The position numbers and the translations under genes are program-made. 64,000 nt of DNA from Microbacterium sp. PM5 (GTDB taxonomy: Bacteria > Actinomycetota > Actinomycetes > Actinomycetales > Microbacteriaceae). How positions within the stretch are numbered: position 1 is the first letter of the stretch; the number at the start of each line of letters is the position of its first letter. Below are positions 26,283 through 35,104 of the stretch, one piece after another. The stretch spans positions 1,555,182 through 1,619,181 of the forward strand of contig NZ_CP022162.1 in the NCBI RefSeq assembly GCF_003293595.1. The letters are read 5' to 3'. The notes below the pieces were generated by a model that was not told the origin of the DNA, did not search any database, and saw only the letters and a list, made by a program, of their open reading frames with translations.

Positions 26283-26359
26283 GCGGAGCGCGGACCCGGA
26301 CATGTCGCCGTGTTGCGCCTGACGGAGCCCGCCTTCCTCAGTGCGTTTACCGTGGAGGT

Positions 26360-26959
26360 ATGACTTCGTCGCCCACCGCACCCATCGCCGTGCCGGTCGA
26401 TGCCCCCGCGCACCACGCCACCGATCTCACCTCACCGGGTTTCTCCTCGTCGCTGTCGGCCGGCGAGTTCAAGGCGCTCTTCCGCGGCCACCCGGGCGGC
26501 GTGGCGGTCATCACCGCCGATGCCGGCGACGGACCGGTCGCGCTCACGGCGACGAGCGTCGCCAGCGTCAGCGCCGAGCCGCCGCTGCTGATCTTCTCGG
26601 TGTCCGCCCTGTCGTCGTCGGCCGCCGTGCTCGCCAAGGCCGAGACCGTCGTCGTGCATCTGCTCGATGCGCACGACCTCGACCTCGCCCGCCTCGGCGC
26701 CACCAGCGGCGTCGATCGCTTCGACGGGTCGCAGCCGTGGTCGCGGCTGGTCACCGGCGAGCCGGTCTACCACGACGTGCGCGCCTGGGTGCGGTGCGCC
26801 GTCATCGAACGCATGGATGCCGGGGGCTCCACCGTGTTCGCGGCACACGCACTGCAGTCGCAGCTCGAGCGCGACGTCGCCCCGGGAGAGCCCGGCGACG
26901 CGCTGGTCTACCACAACCGCACCTGGCACCGTCTCGGCGAGCACTCCCGCATCTCCTGA
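26360..26959 (+). CDS. Flavin reductase-like FMN-binding protein
   Basis: A 199-aa protein with the flavin reductase domain at about 35-190: FRGHPGGVAVITADAGDGPVALTATSVASVSAEPPLLIFSV is split here by normal family variation, followed by FVGTSG-like VDRFDGSQPW and a C-terminal YHNRTWHRLG. It should supply reduced FMN to a monooxygenase or act as a small NAD(P)H:flavin oxidoreductase; no monooxygenase is adjacent. TACCGT ends 6 bp before the ATG. Confidence 0.85.
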   Translation: MTSSPTAPIAVPVDAPAHHATDLTSPGFSSSLSAGEFKALFRGHPGGVAVITADAGDGPVALTATSVASVSAEPPLLIFSVSALSSSAAVLAKAETVVVHLLDAHDLDLARLGATSGVDRFDGSQPWSRLVTGEPVYHDVRAWVRCAVIERMDAGGSTVFAAHALQSQLERDVAPGEPGDALVYHNRTWHRLGEHSRIS

Positions 26960-26993
26960 GGTCGCCGACCGCCGGGGCACCGAACGCGACGGG

Positions 26994-27989
26994 CTACGGC
27001 GCCGGCGGTCGCGCGACCAGGAGCTCACCGCGGCCGCTGACGACCACATCGCCCTCCGCCGCAGCGACCAGCCAGGTCGTCCCCGCCCGAGCGGGGGCGC
27101 CACCGATCATCACGTCGCCGTCCGTCACCACGACGACGGCGAAGCCCGCGGAGACCACGGCCGCACCCTCGACGACGCGACGCTCGAGACGGAAGTACGC
27201 GTCCGCCGCCGCGGGAAACACCGACCCTTCATGCCCGACCGGCGCCGGGTGGACGAGCTCGTCGATCTCGGCGGCGCTGCGCGCCCGACGGGTGACGGCG
27301 GTGAGGGCACGGTCGAACCCGATCCCCACGTGGCCATCGGCCGCGCCGTCCAATGCGAAGCCGCGCCACTCGAGAAGGATAGAGAGGTCCTCGGGTTGCT
27401 GCAGCTCCAGCAGGAGCACGCCCTCACCGATCGCGTGCAGCTCTCCGGGAGGCACCCACACCACGTCGCCCGGGTGCACCTCCACGCGGTGCAGCAGCGC
27501 CAGCAGCTCCTCGGTGCGCTGGCGGGCCACCATCTGCGCCAACCGGTCGAGGTCGACGTCCTCACGCAGCCCCAGGTGCACCGTTCCGCCGGAGAGGATG
27601 TACCAGGCCTCGGCCTTTCCGTGCGCGCGCCCGAGGTGGGCGGCCGCAAAGGCGTCGTCGGGATGGGCGTGTACGGGCAGGCGCTGACCGGCGTCGAGGA
27701 GCTTCACGAGCAGACGCGTATCGGCACCCCACCGCTGCGCGTGCGCACCGCCCAGCCAGTGCACGGGGTCGGCGGCGACGGCATCGCGCAGCAGGATGCC
27801 GCGCCCTCCGCCGCCGTCGGGAAGCGCCGTCAGCCCCGTGAGCGCCGCACCGGACACCGTGGTCGTGGAGGCGATCCAGTCCTCCGGTTCGCGTCCGGCC
27901 GGTGGCGCTTCGCCCCGGAACGCGCACAGGCGCGCGCCGCCGCGGTAGAAGCGATCCGCGGGACGGTTCGAGGGCAGCCGGATGGGCAT
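26994..27989 (-). CDS. manA: Mannose-6-phosphate isomerase-like protein (class I)
   Basis: Predicted zinc aldose-ketose isomerase for mannose 6-phosphate and fructose 6-phosphate or a similar sugar phosphate. In 331 aa it shows LPVHAHPDD (two His ligands), GKAEAWYIL (Glu ligand), GDVVWVPPGELHAIGEGVLLLELQ (His ligand) and DLSILLEWRGF. The N-terminus (PSNRPADRFYRGG) is typical of short bacterial PMIs. It begins 12 bp after the kinase gene and is the last gene of the sugar operon. Confidence 0.82.
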   Translation of the reverse strand: MPIRLPSNRPADRFYRGGARLCAFRGEAPPAGREPEDWIASTTTVSGAALTGLTALPDGGGGRGILLRDAVAADPVHWLGGAHAQRWGADTRLLVKLLDAGQRLPVHAHPDDAFAAAHLGRAHGKAEAWYILSGGTVHLGLREDVDLDRLAQMVARQRTEELLALLHRVEVHPGDVVWVPPGELHAIGEGVLLLELQQPEDLSILLEWRGFALDGAADGHVGIGFDRALTAVTRRARSAAEIDELVHPAPVGHEGSVFPAAADAYFRLERRVVEGAAVVSAGFAVVVVTDGDVMIGGAPARAGTTWLVAAAEGDVVVSGRGELLVARPPAP

Positions 27990-28000
27990 GACGAGGCCCG

Positions 28001-29203
28001 TCAGGGCGCAGACACCGCGTCGGCGACGCGCGTGACCGACAGGAATCCGCCGACGAAGCTGTCGCCGAGGCCGATGGTGGTCGGAGTCGGGGTGTCGACC
28101 ACGACAGCGGCCACCCCGACGGCATCCGGTCGCGACCCCTCGACGGCCGCGACGACGCGGGCGCCGTCCGGATGCCGCGGCAGCCGTCCGGTGTCGTCGA
28201 GGTCGGACGCGTCGAACACGTCGCCGAGACGGTAGCGCGTCGCCGAGACCCGCACCGCGGCTTCGAGGGCGGAACGGTGGCGCTGCGCGCCGTCACCGAC
28301 CGCGATCGACCAGAAGCGCGTATGCACGACGAGCGCCGGCACCGGGATGAGCCGGTGCGCCTCGGCCAGGGCGGCGGCGACGTCTGCGGGATCGCGCAGA
28401 TCGATCGTCCGGCCGACGTACTCCTGCAGCTCGTCTTCGTTCATGCCGTACACATCGATGCGCGAGATGAGGCGATCGCGGACGATCGCGGCGAATTCCC
28501 GGCGATAGAACCCGGCATCCTCGTAGTAGACCAGCGCCCCCGCCGGAAGCCGACTCATCGCGACCCCCAGCTCGTCGAGGCGCAGGTCCAGAAGCTCGGC
28601 ATCCTGCATCGTGTTGAATCCCGACACGAGGAAGGCGTCGGCGTCGCGCAGGCGCTCGCCCAGTTGCGCAGCGATCGCCATCTCGCGGTTGGGTCGATCG
28701 TTGGCGATGATCACCCGATTCGCCGCGGGCGCTGCGACCTCGCCGTCGGCGAGCGCGACGACCGCCCCCGCCGGGTACTGCACGATCAGGTGCGGGTCGA
28801 GGGTGTCCGCGGAGGCCGAGCACACCCAGTCGACGATCGGGGGCATGAGACGTCGCACGTTGTCGTCGATGCTCACGAGGTGCTGCGTGCTGGGGATGCC
28901 GAGATTGGCCAGCGCGATTCCCGCGCGCACCCCCGTGCCGCCGAGCGTCACCGCCGTCTCGAAACGTGCAGCGAAGGTCTCGAGCAGGTCGGAGGAGGCG
29001 GCGAACCGCTCCCCTCCGACGCCGCGTTCGAGCAGGGCGAGGATCGCGACGATGAGCGCGCGCTCGTCGTCGATGGGGCCCGGGGCCGCCAGCTCCGCCC
29101 GGCGCACGCCGTGGTGGCGGGCCAGATCGCTGATGACCGCGGCATCCCACCGGATCTCGTAGTCGACGGTGCCGCCGAGTCCGAGGACGAGTCGCGCGCT
29201 CAT
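28001..29203 (-). CDS. ADP-dependent phosphofructokinase/glucokinase family kinase
   Basis: A 400-aa ribokinase-fold protein of the ADP-specific PFK/GK family, best known from archaea and metazoan ADPGK. Supporting text: GLGGTVDYEIRWD at the start, TLGGTGVRAGIALANLGIPSTQHLVSIDDNVRRLMP, VIIANDRPNREM, and the catalytic-loop motif TTIGLGDSFVGGFLSV with the Asp base. It would phosphorylate a sugar or sugar phosphate with ADP (or another nucleotide). Being 28 bp after a class II aldolase gene, it could make the bisphosphate that the aldolase cleaves. AGGAG precedes the ATG. ADP use is inferred from family only. Confidence 0.78.
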   Translation of the reverse strand: MSARLVLGLGGTVDYEIRWDAAVISDLARHHGVRRAELAAPGPIDDERALIVAILALLERGVGGERFAASSDLLETFAARFETAVTLGGTGVRAGIALANLGIPSTQHLVSIDDNVRRLMPPIVDWVCSASADTLDPHLIVQYPAGAVVALADGEVAAPAANRVIIANDRPNREMAIAAQLGERLRDADAFLVSGFNTMQDAELLDLRLDELGVAMSRLPAGALVYYEDAGFYRREFAAIVRDRLISRIDVYGMNEDELQEYVGRTIDLRDPADVAAALAEAHRLIPVPALVVHTRFWSIAVGDGAQRHRSALEAAVRVSATRYRLGDVFDASDLDDTGRLPRHPDGARVVAAVEGSRPDAVGVAAVVVDTPTPTTIGLGDSFVGGFLSVTRVADAVSAP

Positions 29204-29231
29204 GGTGTCGATGATCTCCTGCCGACGTGCG

Positions 29232-30098
29232 TCAGTACAGGTCGGCCTTGCCGGCGGCGCCGAACAGGTCGATCTTCTGGGCGGCCGTCGCCTTGAGGGC
29301 GGCGATCGGCTCGGGCTGGATGGCGTTCGGTTCGCGCAGGCGCTCGTCGGTGCCGAGGATCTCGCGCATCCGGTTGTGGTAACTGACCTTGATGTCGCTG
29401 GAGATGTTGATCTTGTTGATGCCGAGCGAGACGGCGCGGGCGAGCTCTGCGTCGGGGTTGCCCGAGCCGCCGTGGAGGACGAGAGGGATCTTCACCGCGG
29501 CCTTGATCTGCTCGAGCAGGTCGTGGCGCAGCTCCGGGTTCTTGTCGGACGGGTACAGCCCGTGCGAGGTGCCGATGGCGATGGCGAGGCTGTCGACTCC
29601 GGTCTCGGCGACGAAGCGCACCGCGTCGTCGACGTTCGTGTAGATGATCTCCGCGGCCCCGGATTCGCCGTAGCTGTCGTTCGCGCCGATCGTGCCGAGC
29701 TCGCCCTCCACCTGGATGCCGACGGCGTGCGCGGCCTCGACGACCTTGCGGGTGAGTGCGACGTTCTCCTCGAACGGCAACAGCGATGCGTCGATCATGA
29801 CCGACGTGAAGCCGGCCTGGATGGCCACGATCATCTGCTCGTACGTGCCGCCGTGATCCCAGTGGATCGCGACCGGTACCGGCGAGCGGTGCGCGCGTTC
29901 GCGGATCGCGACGATGAGATCGGTCGTCACGTGCGAGACCTCGTCGGGGTGGATCGCGATGATGACGGGCGCGTTCTTCTCCTCGCTGATGTCCATGACG
30001 CCGAGGAACATCGCCCAATCGCTGATGTTGAAGGCCGGGATGGCAAAGTTGTTCTGGTTGGCGATGTCGAGGATGGACTTGCCGGTGTACAGCACCAC
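29232..30098 (-). CDS. Class II ketose-bisphosphate aldolase (FbaA/GatY-like)
   Basis: A 288-aa zinc aldolase cleaving fructose or tagatose 1,6-bisphosphate. Zinc and substrate motifs are intact: AIHWDHGGTYE, VEGELGTIG, IAIGTSHGLY, VLHGGSGNPD and INKINISSDIK. The NISSD motif and short length fit the GatY/KbaY/FbaA group, so the sugar could be tagatose-type. The GTG start at 30098 has AGGAGAATCCACC in front. It is in the DeoR-controlled sugar operon between the permeases and the kinase. Confidence 0.88.
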   Translation of the reverse strand: MVLYTGKSILDIANQNNFAIPAFNISDWAMFLGVMDISEEKNAPVIIAIHPDEVSHVTTDLIVAIRERAHRSPVPVAIHWDHGGTYEQMIVAIQAGFTSVMIDASLLPFEENVALTRKVVEAAHAVGIQVEGELGTIGANDSYGESGAAEIIYTNVDDAVRFVAETGVDSLAIAIGTSHGLYPSDKNPELRHDLLEQIKAAVKIPLVLHGGSGNPDAELARAVSLGINKINISSDIKVSYHNRMREILGTDERLREPNAIQPEPIAALKATAAQKIDLFGAAGKADLY

Positions 30099-30153
30099 GG
30101 TGGATTCTCCTGTCGGTGGGGGTGGTGAGAGGCGTCCGTGCGGACGGGTCTGA

Positions 30154-30999
30154 TCAGCTCTTCACCGAGCCGGCCGTCAGGCCGCTGATGAAGAAGCGCT
30201 GGAAGAAGAGGAAGAGGATGAGCACGGGGATCGAGCCGAGCACGCTCATGGCCATGATCTGGTTCCACTCGTAGGAGTGCTGGCCCATCAGCAGCTGGAT
30301 GCCGATGGGGACCGTGCGCATGTCGATCGTGCGGGTCAGTGTCAGGGCGAACAGGTACTCGTTCCACGCGATCATGAACGTGTAGATTCCCACCGACACG
30401 ATGCCGGGCACCGAGATCGGTACGAGCACCCGCCACAGGGCGGTCATCGAACCGGCGCCGTCGACGCGGACGGCTTCGTCCAGTTCGCGCGGCAGGGTGT
30501 TGAAGTAGCCGGTCATCATGATGATCGCGTAGGGCAGCGTGAACACCATGTACGTGAGGATCAGGCCGGGATAGGTGTTGTACAGGCCGAGGCCCACCAT
30601 CAGGCCGAAGTAGGGGATGAGCAGCGTGATGGGTGGCACCGCCTGCACGCTCACGATGATGACGTTGAGCACGCGCTTGCCGCGGAAATCGAACCTGCTG
30701 AACGCGTACGCCGCCTGGATGGCGACCAGCAGCGTCAGCACCGTCACGGCACCGGCGACGATGTAGCTGTTGAGGAAGAACCGCATCGTCTCGGGGTTCG
30801 TGAAGATGGCGACGTAGGCGTTCAGGGAGAACGTGTCGGTGATCAGTCGTGGCGGCAGCTCGAAGATCTCGGTGTTCGATTTGAACGAGTTCGAGAGCAT
30901 CCACACCACGGGACCGGCGGCGAACACCGCCCCGAGGACGAGGCCGATCACGATGCCGATGCGCGCGGTGCGCCGACGTGTCTGTACGGACATGGCCAT
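30154..30999 (-). CDS. Sugar ABC transporter permease, MalG-type
   Basis: A 281-aa membrane subunit with six helices and the EAA loop at about 185-205 (ELDEAVRVDGAGSMTALWRVLVP). It pairs with the MalF-type protein. The first ATG at 30999 is 1 bp from the preceding stop and has GAGGG 6 bp upstream. No ATPase gene is in the operon, so a shared MsiK-like ATPase encoded elsewhere is expected, as is usual in actinobacteria. Confidence 0.92.
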   Translation of the reverse strand: MAMSVQTRRRTARIGIVIGLVLGAVFAAGPVVWMLSNSFKSNTEIFELPPRLITDTFSLNAYVAIFTNPETMRFFLNSYIVAGAVTVLTLLVAIQAAYAFSRFDFRGKRVLNVIIVSVQAVPPITLLIPYFGLMVGLGLYNTYPGLILTYMVFTLPYAIIMMTGYFNTLPRELDEAVRVDGAGSMTALWRVLVPISVPGIVSVGIYTFMIAWNEYLFALTLTRTIDMRTVPIGIQLLMGQHSYEWNQIMAMSVLGSIPVLILFLFFQRFFISGLTAGSVKS

Positions 31000-31000
31000 G

Positions 31001-31930
31001 TCAATCCCTCGCCTTCTGGTGCCGCACGTAGAACACGGCGAGGACCATCGACATGAGCAGGACGAGCACGGCGGCGGTCGCCGCGAGCGAGAAGTCGTAC
31101 TTCGCGAAGGCCAGCTTGTAGGTGTAGGTGCTGAGCACCTCGGTCACATCGATCGGGCCTCCGCCGGTCGTCATCCAGATGAGGGCGAACTGCTGAGAAG
31201 TCCAGATGAGATCGAGCAGCAGCAGGCTGACGATGATGGGCCGAAGCTGCGGCAGGGTGACGTTCCAGAACCGCTGCACGCTGCTGGCACCGTCGACCGT
31301 GGCGGCCTCGTAGAGGTCGCTGGGGATGCCCTGCAGGCCCGCCAGAAGGCTCACCATGAAAAACGGGTAGCCGGCCCAGATGTTGATGAACGTCACGGTG
31401 CCGAGAGCGAGCTGCGGGGAGGCGAGCCATTCCACGTTGGCATTCAGGAGGAAGTTGATCACTCCGTTGGGAGCCAGCAGCATCCGCCAGAGGACGGCGA
31501 TGACGGCGACGGCGAACAGCCACGGCAGAACGTAGAGCCCCCGGAAGATCGCGCGCGGCACGGCCCCGATCAGCGTGCTGTTGAGCATGAGGGCAAAGCC
31601 GAGGCCGAGCACGAGGTGGGCGGCGACGCTGACGACGGTGAAGACGACCGTGTTGGAGGTCGCCTTCCAGAACGCGCCGTCGCCGAGCACCGTCAGGTAG
31701 TTCTGGATGCCGACGAACTGGCCGTTCTTGCTGAGGATGACGTTGCTCTGCAGCGAGTAGCCGATGACCATGACGATCGGGACGATCATCAGCACGAGCA
31801 GGAGGATCAGCGTCGGCGCGAGGAAGGCGTACGACTCGGTCGTGCGGCGCAGCTGGCGCCGGCGACGCGAGTGCGCGACGCCGGTGACGAGCACCTCGGT
31901 GTCGAGCGAGACGGGGGTTTTCAGGGTCAT
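31001..31930 (-). CDS. Sugar ABC transporter permease, MalF-type
   Basis: A 309-aa membrane subunit with an N-terminal basic cytoplasmic segment, six helices and the EAA loop SDLYEAATVDGASSVQRFWNVTLPQLRP. The ATG at 31930 was chosen because the longer open frame upstream is low-complexity Pro/Arg text. The gene is separated from the solute-binding protein gene by a 109-bp spacer with a hairpin, which may set a lower expression level than for the binding protein. Confidence 0.92.
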   Translation of the reverse strand: MTLKTPVSLDTEVLVTGVAHSRRRRQLRRTTESYAFLAPTLILLLVLMIVPIVMVIGYSLQSNVILSKNGQFVGIQNYLTVLGDGAFWKATSNTVVFTVVSVAAHLVLGLGFALMLNSTLIGAVPRAIFRGLYVLPWLFAVAVIAVLWRMLLAPNGVINFLLNANVEWLASPQLALGTVTFINIWAGYPFFMVSLLAGLQGIPSDLYEAATVDGASSVQRFWNVTLPQLRPIIVSLLLLDLIWTSQQFALIWMTTGGGPIDVTEVLSTYTYKLAFAKYDFSLAATAAVLVLLMSMVLAVFYVRHQKARD

Positions 31931-31984
31931 GAGACCGCACGGCTCCTTGCGGGGTTCCGGCCGGCGCCGGACGGGTGGGTGGGC

Positions 31985-32021
31985 GGGTGCCGCACCGCTG
32001 TCGCGCAGCGATGCGGCACCC
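31985..32021 (-). terminator. Intercistronic hairpin (attenuator) after the solute-binding protein gene
   Basis: GGGTGCCGCA (31985-31994) pairs with TGCGGCACCC (32012-32021), and the interior can extend the stem through CGCTG/CAGCG. It lies 18 bp downstream of the solute-binding protein stop, where a partial terminator or stabilising hairpin is common in sugar ABC operons. Confidence 0.65.
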
Positions 32022-32039
32022 GGGTGGGGGCGAGGCGGC

Positions 32040-33341
32040 TCAGAACGCTGCGGCCCAGGACGTCTGCGCGTTCTTGAGCGCATCGTCCATGGACTGCTGA
32101 CCGTCCAGCGCCGTCTGCAGCTGCTGGCCGAGCTGGCGCATGAGGTCCTCCGCGGTCGGCAGCCCGGTGAACTCGTTCGCGGGGTAGCCCGCCTTGTAGA
32201 TGTCGAACGCCTTCTTGAACAGTTCGTCGCTGCCCGAGAAGTCCGGGGTGGACTGCGTGTTGCCGGGGAACGCCTTGGCCAGCGTCGACAGCTTCGAGTT
32301 GGTGTCCTTGCTCATCAGGAACGACACCAGCTTGAACGCGGCATCCTTGTGCGCGGAGTTCTCGGCGACGCCGATGCCCCACGACGCGTAGGGGATGCCG
32401 CGCTGTCCGGTGTAGCCGTCGGCGGCGGGGATCGCCGAGATCGAGAACTTGAGGTTGGGGTTCGACTGACGGATCAGGTTGATGTGCGCCAGCGAGTCGA
32501 TCATCATGCCGACGCGACCGTTGGTGAACTCCTCGACCTTGTCCTGCTCCTTCATCGTGAAGGATCCGGAGGCGATGACACCGTCCTTCCACAGCCCGTC
32601 GATGTAGTTCATCGCGGAGGTCACGTCTTTGTTGGTGAGATCGGGCTTGCCGTCCTTCAGCATCGATCCGCCCGACGCCCACACCCAGGACATCACGTCG
32701 TTCTGCACGCCGTTGGGGGCTTCGAGCGACAGCGGCAGGACCCAGCCGGAGACGTCGCCGCCGAGGGCCTTGATCTTCTTCGCGGCATCGGCGAACTCGG
32801 TGCGCGTGGACGGGGGTGCGGTGACGCCGGCCTTGGCGAGCAGGTCGTCGTTCGAGAACATCGGGTAGACGAAGTTGACGACCGGGATCATGTAGGTGCT
32901 GCCGTCGACCTTGATCTGGCTCGCCAGCTGACTCTCGTCGTAGTTGTTCTGCGTCATCAGGTCGGTGAGGTTCGCGATCACGCCCTTGGAGGCGAAGTCG
33001 TTGACCCACGCGCCGTCGAGGCCGACGACGTCGGGCATGGTGCCGGACGCGGCCCCCGCGAACAGCTGCTCCTTCGTCGACGCGTACGGGCCGCTGACGA
33101 GCTTGACCTTGATGCCCGGGTTCTCGGACTCGAACTGGTCCATCAGCGCGCGGAACTGTCCGTCGGGCAGCTCCGGCTCCCACCACTGCGCGAACTCGAT
33201 CGTGACATCTCCGCCGGCGTCGCCGCTGCCGGACGGCGACGCGCTGCTGGAGCAGCCCGCCATCGCAACCAGCGTCGCCGCCGCCGCGACCGCGCCGAGA
33301 ACCGTGCGGGCCGTGCTGTGACCCCGCCCCACTCTGGACAT
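32040..33341 (-). CDS. Sugar ABC transporter solute-binding lipoprotein
   Basis: A 433-aa type 1 extracellular solute-binding protein. The signal peptide ends in a lipobox with Cys30 (LVAMAGC), so the mature protein is lipid-anchored outside. The family pattern is seen in ITIEFAQWW-like VTIEFAQWWEP, FESENPGIKVKLVSG, DVVGLDGAWVNDFASKG and GRVGMMIDSLAHI. The ATG at 33341 follows AAAGAGGAGAAACG. It is the first gene of the six-gene operon and sits directly under the promoter and DeoR-like repeats. The sugar is not predictable from sequence alone. Confidence 0.93.
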   Translation of the reverse strand: MSRVGRGHSTARTVLGAVAAAATLVAMAGCSSSASPSGSGDAGGDVTIEFAQWWEPELPDGQFRALMDQFESENPGIKVKLVSGPYASTKEQLFAGAASGTMPDVVGLDGAWVNDFASKGVIANLTDLMTQNNYDESQLASQIKVDGSTYMIPVVNFVYPMFSNDDLLAKAGVTAPPSTRTEFADAAKKIKALGGDVSGWVLPLSLEAPNGVQNDVMSWVWASGGSMLKDGKPDLTNKDVTSAMNYIDGLWKDGVIASGSFTMKEQDKVEEFTNGRVGMMIDSLAHINLIRQSNPNLKFSISAIPAADGYTGQRGIPYASWGIGVAENSAHKDAAFKLVSFLMSKDTNSKLSTLAKAFPGNTQSTPDFSGSDELFKKAFDIYKAGYPANEFTGLPTAEDLMRQLGQQLQTALDGQQSMDDALKNAQTSWAAAF

Positions 33342-33400
33342 CGTTTCTCCTCTTTGAGTTTGTGCGCCCTCCGCACCACTGCGGATAAATGCGTCTTTCA

Positions 33401-33414
33401 GCACCATTATGCCG
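33401..33414. promoter_or_regulatory. Direct repeat 1 (GCACCATTATGCCG), candidate DeoR site
   Basis: Near-identical to 33463-33476 (GCACTCTTATGCCG), 12 of 14 bases matching, 62 bp apart, which is six helical turns. It overlaps the -10 of the sugar operon promoter. Confidence 0.55.
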
Positions 33415-33433
33415 TCTTTTGCCGCTCGGTCAA
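33406..33433 (-). promoter_or_regulatory. Promoter of the sugar operon
   Basis: On the minus strand TTGACC (33433-33428) and CATAAT (33411-33406) are 16 bp apart, 65 bp upstream of the solute-binding protein start. The -10 coincides with the first repeat, so a bound repressor would block it. Confidence 0.6.
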
Positions 33434-33462
33434 GAGGTCTGCTCCACAAATTGCCATCTTCT

Positions 33463-33476
33463 GCACTCTTATGCCG
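33463..33476. promoter_or_regulatory. Direct repeat 2 (GCACTCTTATGCCG), candidate DeoR site
   Basis: The second copy of the repeat, 45 bp upstream of the deoR-type gene, probably within its own promoter. Two in-phase copies between divergent transcripts fit autoregulation and looping. Confidence 0.55.
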
Positions 33477-33520
33477 GTTATGGGCGCGAAAACAGCATCC
33501 ACTGTGCTAGGGATGAAGAC

Positions 33521-34324
33521 ATGGACAAAGCAGCCCCCCGTGGCCGCCGGCTTCCCGCCGGCCGCAAAGCCGACCTGGCGGCCTACGTCGCCGAACAGGG
33601 GCAGGTCACGGTGGCCGAGCTGTCGGAGCACTTCGACGTGTCGATCGACACCGTGCGCCGCGACCTCGACCAGCTCCATCGCGAGGGCGCGCTCATCCGC
33701 ACCCACGGCGGCGCCGTGAGCGCCACCGACGGGGCGCTGCGCGATCGGGGTCTCGACGTGCGCCTGCGCGTGCAGGTGGAGGAGAAGGAGAAGATCGCCC
33801 GGCTCGCCGCCGAGATGGTCGACGACGGCGCGGTCGTCATGCTCAACGCCGGCACGACGACGCTCGCCGTCGCCCGCGCGCTCCGAGGACACCGCGACCT
33901 GACGATCGCGACCAACAATCTGAGGATCCCGGCGGAGATCGCTCCGTCGGCGTTTCGCGACCTCTACGTCTTCGGCGGCGCCGTCCGGACGATCACACAG
34001 GCCACCACCGGCCCCGTCACCTTCGCGATGGCGGCCGGTGGCCGTGAACTCGACATCCGCTGCGACCTCGCGCTCGTCGCCGTCGGCGCCGTCGACGAGT
34101 CCGGCTACTCGACGAGCAACCTCGGCGACGCGACGATGATGGCGGAGATGATCGACCGCGCTGACCGCACGGCGGTGCTCGCCGACTCCTCCAAGCTCGG
34201 CCGCCGACTCTTCGCCCAGGTCGCTCCCCTCGAGGGCGTCGACTACCTCATCACCGATGCGGCGCCGCCGCCTCCCCTGACGAGCGCGCTCCTGCAGGCC
34301 GGCGTGAGCCTGATCACTCCCTGA
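33521..34324 (+). CDS. DeoR family transcriptional regulator of the sugar operon
   Basis: A 267-aa repressor. The N-terminal HTH (about 12-65) reads GQVTVAELSEHFDVSIDTVRRDLDQLHREGALIRTHGGAV, the classic DeoR motif, and the C-terminal sugar-phosphate sensing domain (about 85-245) has NAGTTTLAVARAL and VADSSKLGR-like LADSSKLGRRLFAQVAPL. It is divergent from the sugar operon with paired repeats between, so it is the likely repressor, released by a phosphorylated sugar. Confidence 0.9.
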   Translation: MDKAAPRGRRLPAGRKADLAAYVAEQGQVTVAELSEHFDVSIDTVRRDLDQLHREGALIRTHGGAVSATDGALRDRGLDVRLRVQVEEKEKIARLAAEMVDDGAVVMLNAGTTTLAVARALRGHRDLTIATNNLRIPAEIAPSAFRDLYVFGGAVRTITQATTGPVTFAMAAGGRELDIRCDLALVAVGAVDESGYSTSNLGDATMMAEMIDRADRTAVLADSSKLGRRLFAQVAPLEGVDYLITDAAPPPPLTSALLQAGVSLITP

Positions 34325-34352
34325 TCGCTGTCCCGCGGCCTACAATCGCATC

Positions 34353-34709
34353 GTGGGCACGATCTATTACGGGGGCTCGGCGACTCCGATCCATATCGAG
34401 GACAGAGTGCTCGCCCACCTGAAGGTGGTCGTCGCCACGAAGCTCCGTCGCGGCGAGAGCTTCACCGTGTCGTGGCAGCACCCCGACGGCGAGACCCGCG
34501 GCCGCAGCACCATCTGGCTGCATCCGTCGATTCCGCTGCGCTTCGTCTTCGACGATCCGGAGCCCACGGAGCTGAACCGCGCGTGGATCGAAGAGCTGGC
34601 GCAATCGGCCAGTTCGTCCGGCGGCATCCAGCTCACCGAGGAGCAGATCGAATCGGTCGACGGCGACGCGGACAACGCGCCGCAGACGGTCGCGGTCGCC
34701 GACGACTGA
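34353..34709 (+). CDS. DUF7882-like small protein (copy 1)
   Basis: A 118-aa protein with the conserved N-terminus GTIYYGGSATPIHIEDRVLA and KVVVATKLRRGESFTVSW, then a STIWLHPSIPLRFVF block. A paralogue is at 35105-35431. These Microbacteriaceae proteins are sometimes labelled ATP-dependent DNA ligase; no ligase motif exists here. The C-terminus is acidic (DGDADNAPQTVAVADD). TACAAT ends 6 bp before the GTG start. Confidence 0.75.
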   Translation: MGTIYYGGSATPIHIEDRVLAHLKVVVATKLRRGESFTVSWQHPDGETRGRSTIWLHPSIPLRFVFDDPEPTELNRAWIEELAQSASSSGGIQLTEEQIESVDGDADNAPQTVAVADD

Positions 34710-34714
34710 TCGCG

Positions 34715-35011
34715 TCAGAAGCCGCGTGCCGGCGGGAAGTGGGCGATCGGGACCGGTCGGCTCGCGGTGGAACGTTCCTGCTCGCAGAGGATCCGTTCGC
34801 CCCTCTCGACACACTCCTCCAGCGAGGACAGACGCGCACGCCGCGCACCGCCTCGCATCCAGACCGTCTCGAACCCGCCGTCCGTGCGCTCGATGTAGGC
34901 CACGACGAATTCGGCGTCGCGTGCGCTCACGCGACGATCACACAACCGCCAGGCGTCCTCATCGATGGGGAGCAGTTCGAGGTGGCCGCCGACATGCGCT
35001 GTCTGCGTCAT
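34715..35011 (-). CDS. Hypothetical protein between two DUF7882-like genes
   Basis: A 98-aa soluble protein I cannot assign. LLPIDEDAWRLCDRRVSARDAEFVVAYIER suggests a compact alpha/beta domain. The ATG at 35011 has GAAGG about 11 bp upstream; an earlier GTG at 35035 is possible. It converges with copy 1 of the DUF7882-like gene with a 5-bp gap. Confidence 0.65.
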   Translation of the reverse strand: MTQTAHVGGHLELLPIDEDAWRLCDRRVSARDAEFVVAYIERTDGGFETVWMRGGARRARLSSLEECVERGERILCEQERSTASRPVPIAHFPPARGF

Positions 35012-35104
35012 CGTCGTCACCGCCTTCTCCCCCACTCTCCGGGACGCTCGGCGGCGAGGCGAGGGGATTGACAGGTCCCCGCGCCCGTGCGACGCGCGAG
35101 GCCG

